Program-made: the position numbers and the translations under genes
In this document: positions 13,743 to 14,471 of the stretch, one piece after another
Position numbering within the stretch: the first letter of the stretch is position 1
Layout: each line of letters starts with the position of its first letter
Assembly (NCBI GenBank): GCA_050331475.1
Contig: JBHJGU010000150.1
Span: forward strand, 1 to 14,471
DNA from: JBHJGU01 sp050331475
Lineage (GTDB): Bacteria; Pseudomonadota; Alphaproteobacteria; Caulobacterales; Maricaulaceae
Length of the DNA: 14,471 bases
Direction of reading: 5' to 3'
The notes under the pieces: generated by a model
The model's database searches: none
Told to the model about the DNA's origin: nothing
What the model saw: the letters and a program-made list of their open reading frames with translations, nothing else

Positions 13743-14471
13743 GTTTGAGCCCGAAACTCCGCCGCAAGCTCGAAGGTCTGGCGCGCTTATGCGACGCGCC
13801 GGAGGGATCCGGTTTTCGGGCGCTCGCCGAGGCGTCGGGCCTGGATCCGAAGACGGATTTTCGCGGGTTGGACCTGTCCGGTGTCGATCTGCGCGACCAA
13901 GACCTGCGCCATATCGACTTTACCGACGCCAATTTTGGGGGCGCGTTTGTGGCGGGCGGCCAATTCAACGCCACCGCTCGACTAGAAACCGCCGCCGACG
14001 CGCCCATCCGCCAACTGACCGAAAACGAAGTCCGCGACATGGTTTTGCGCGGGGAAACGCCCGACCCCAGAGCCTGCGAAACTATAGTTAGAATAAATCT
14101 AAGTGGCACGAAAATTGCCGACCTCAACCCCCTCAAAACCTTGGCAAACCTGCGACTCCTTGATCTCTACCGCACCAAAGTCGCCAACCTCGGCCCGCTC
14201 AAAACCCTCGCAAACCTGCAAAGACTTCATCTCGAAGGCACCCCAGTCGCCGAGCTCGCGCCCCGCACCGACGTCGCCGCGTGGTGGCGACAGGTGAGCC
14301 CGCTCTTCGTCAAGTCGCTCGCCGGGAACCAGGCGCTCGAGGGGACGATCGACGACGACCTGCCGCCGGTGCGCGTCGCGCCGCACCGTCTGACGCAGGC
14401 GGTGCTCAACCTCGTGATCAACGCGAGCGAGGCGATGCCGGACGGCGGCGTGATCCGACTCCGCGCCCGCC
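13739..14471 (+). CDS. Pentapeptide/leucine-rich-repeat protein, 3' partial, with histidine-kinase-like ATPase tail
   Basis: The gene starts at ATG 13739, overlapping the previous stop, and is open to the window edge (244 residues visible). Residues 39-70 contain pentapeptide-type repeats (DLSGVDLRDQDLRHIDFTDANF). Residues about 116-171 hold leucine-rich repeats of 22 residues, with two units sharing PLKTLANL. From about residue 175 the protein turns abruptly into the N-box region of a GHKL/HATPase domain (LTQAVLNLVINASEAMPDGG, with N224 and N228). Both repeat types are protein-interaction modules. No kinase phosphoacceptor domain is visible between LRR and ATPase. The change of character in the last roughly 220 bases could be a true fusion or a misjoined assembly end, so only the pentapeptide/LRR part should be trusted. 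Confidence 0.65.
   Translation, partial: MSLSPKLRRKLEGLARLCDAPEGSGFRALAEASGLDPKTDFRGLDLSGVDLRDQDLRHIDFTDANFGGAFVAGGQFNATARLETAADAPIRQLTENEVRDMVLRGETPDPRACETIVRINLSGTKIADLNPLKTLANLRLLDLYRTKVANLGPLKTLANLQRLHLEGTPVAELAPRTDVAAWWRQVSPLFVKSLAGNQALEGTIDDDLPPVRVAPHRLTQAVLNLVINASEAMPDGGVIRLRAR

Overview
The window looks like a chromosomal segment of an alphaproteobacterium. The backbone is GC-rich. It carries an Irr-type Fur regulator divergent from fabA-fabB, an ECF11-like sigma factor with a ChrR-like cupin partner, an IalB-family protein next to rlmN, and an SH3 protein divergent from a D-2-hydroxyacid dehydrogenase. These linkages are familiar from Alphaproteobacteria. The family or genus cannot be settled from the sequence.

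Region 1 (about 1-2250) is an accessory island of bacteriocin-like genes. Two secreted-peptide precursors start with the same 15-residue double-glycine leader. They lie downstream of a 95-bp block duplicated almost perfectly, 989 bp apart. Each is followed by a short hairpin and then a small AT-rich membrane-protein gene, which I infer to be an immunity gene. The second precursor is broken by a one-base frameshift at a G6 tract, and correcting it restores a classical Gly/Ala-rich hydrophobic tail. A third AT-rich membrane gene follows a strong Rho-independent terminator and has no precursor beside it. No dedicated exporter is present in the window.

Region 2 (2248-3270) is a complete IS481-family element. 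It has TGTT...AACA ends and one intact DDE transposase. Its right end abuts the stop codon of the next chromosomal gene. The 6-bp flanks do not match exactly, so the island may have been joined to the backbone by an IS-mediated rearrangement.

Region 3 (3272-12701) is ordinary backbone: a zinc-free quinone oxidoreductase (-), an isoaspartyl peptidase/asparaginase (+), chrR-like and rpoE-like stress-regulation genes (-), ialB-like and rlmN (+), fabB and fabA (- strand, for unsaturated fatty acid synthesis), irr (+), an SH3-domain protein (-) and a D-glycerate dehydrogenase-like gene (+).

Region 4 (12777 to the end) is a two-gene unit overlapping by ATGA. It holds an unrecognised 321-residue protein and a pentapeptide-plus-LRR protein that runs off the window. 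The last roughly 220 bp of the latter switch abruptly to a histidine-kinase ATPase domain, which is either a real fusion or an assembly chimera.

No gene-free stretch exceeds 300 bases. I saw no tRNA, rRNA or CRISPR array.
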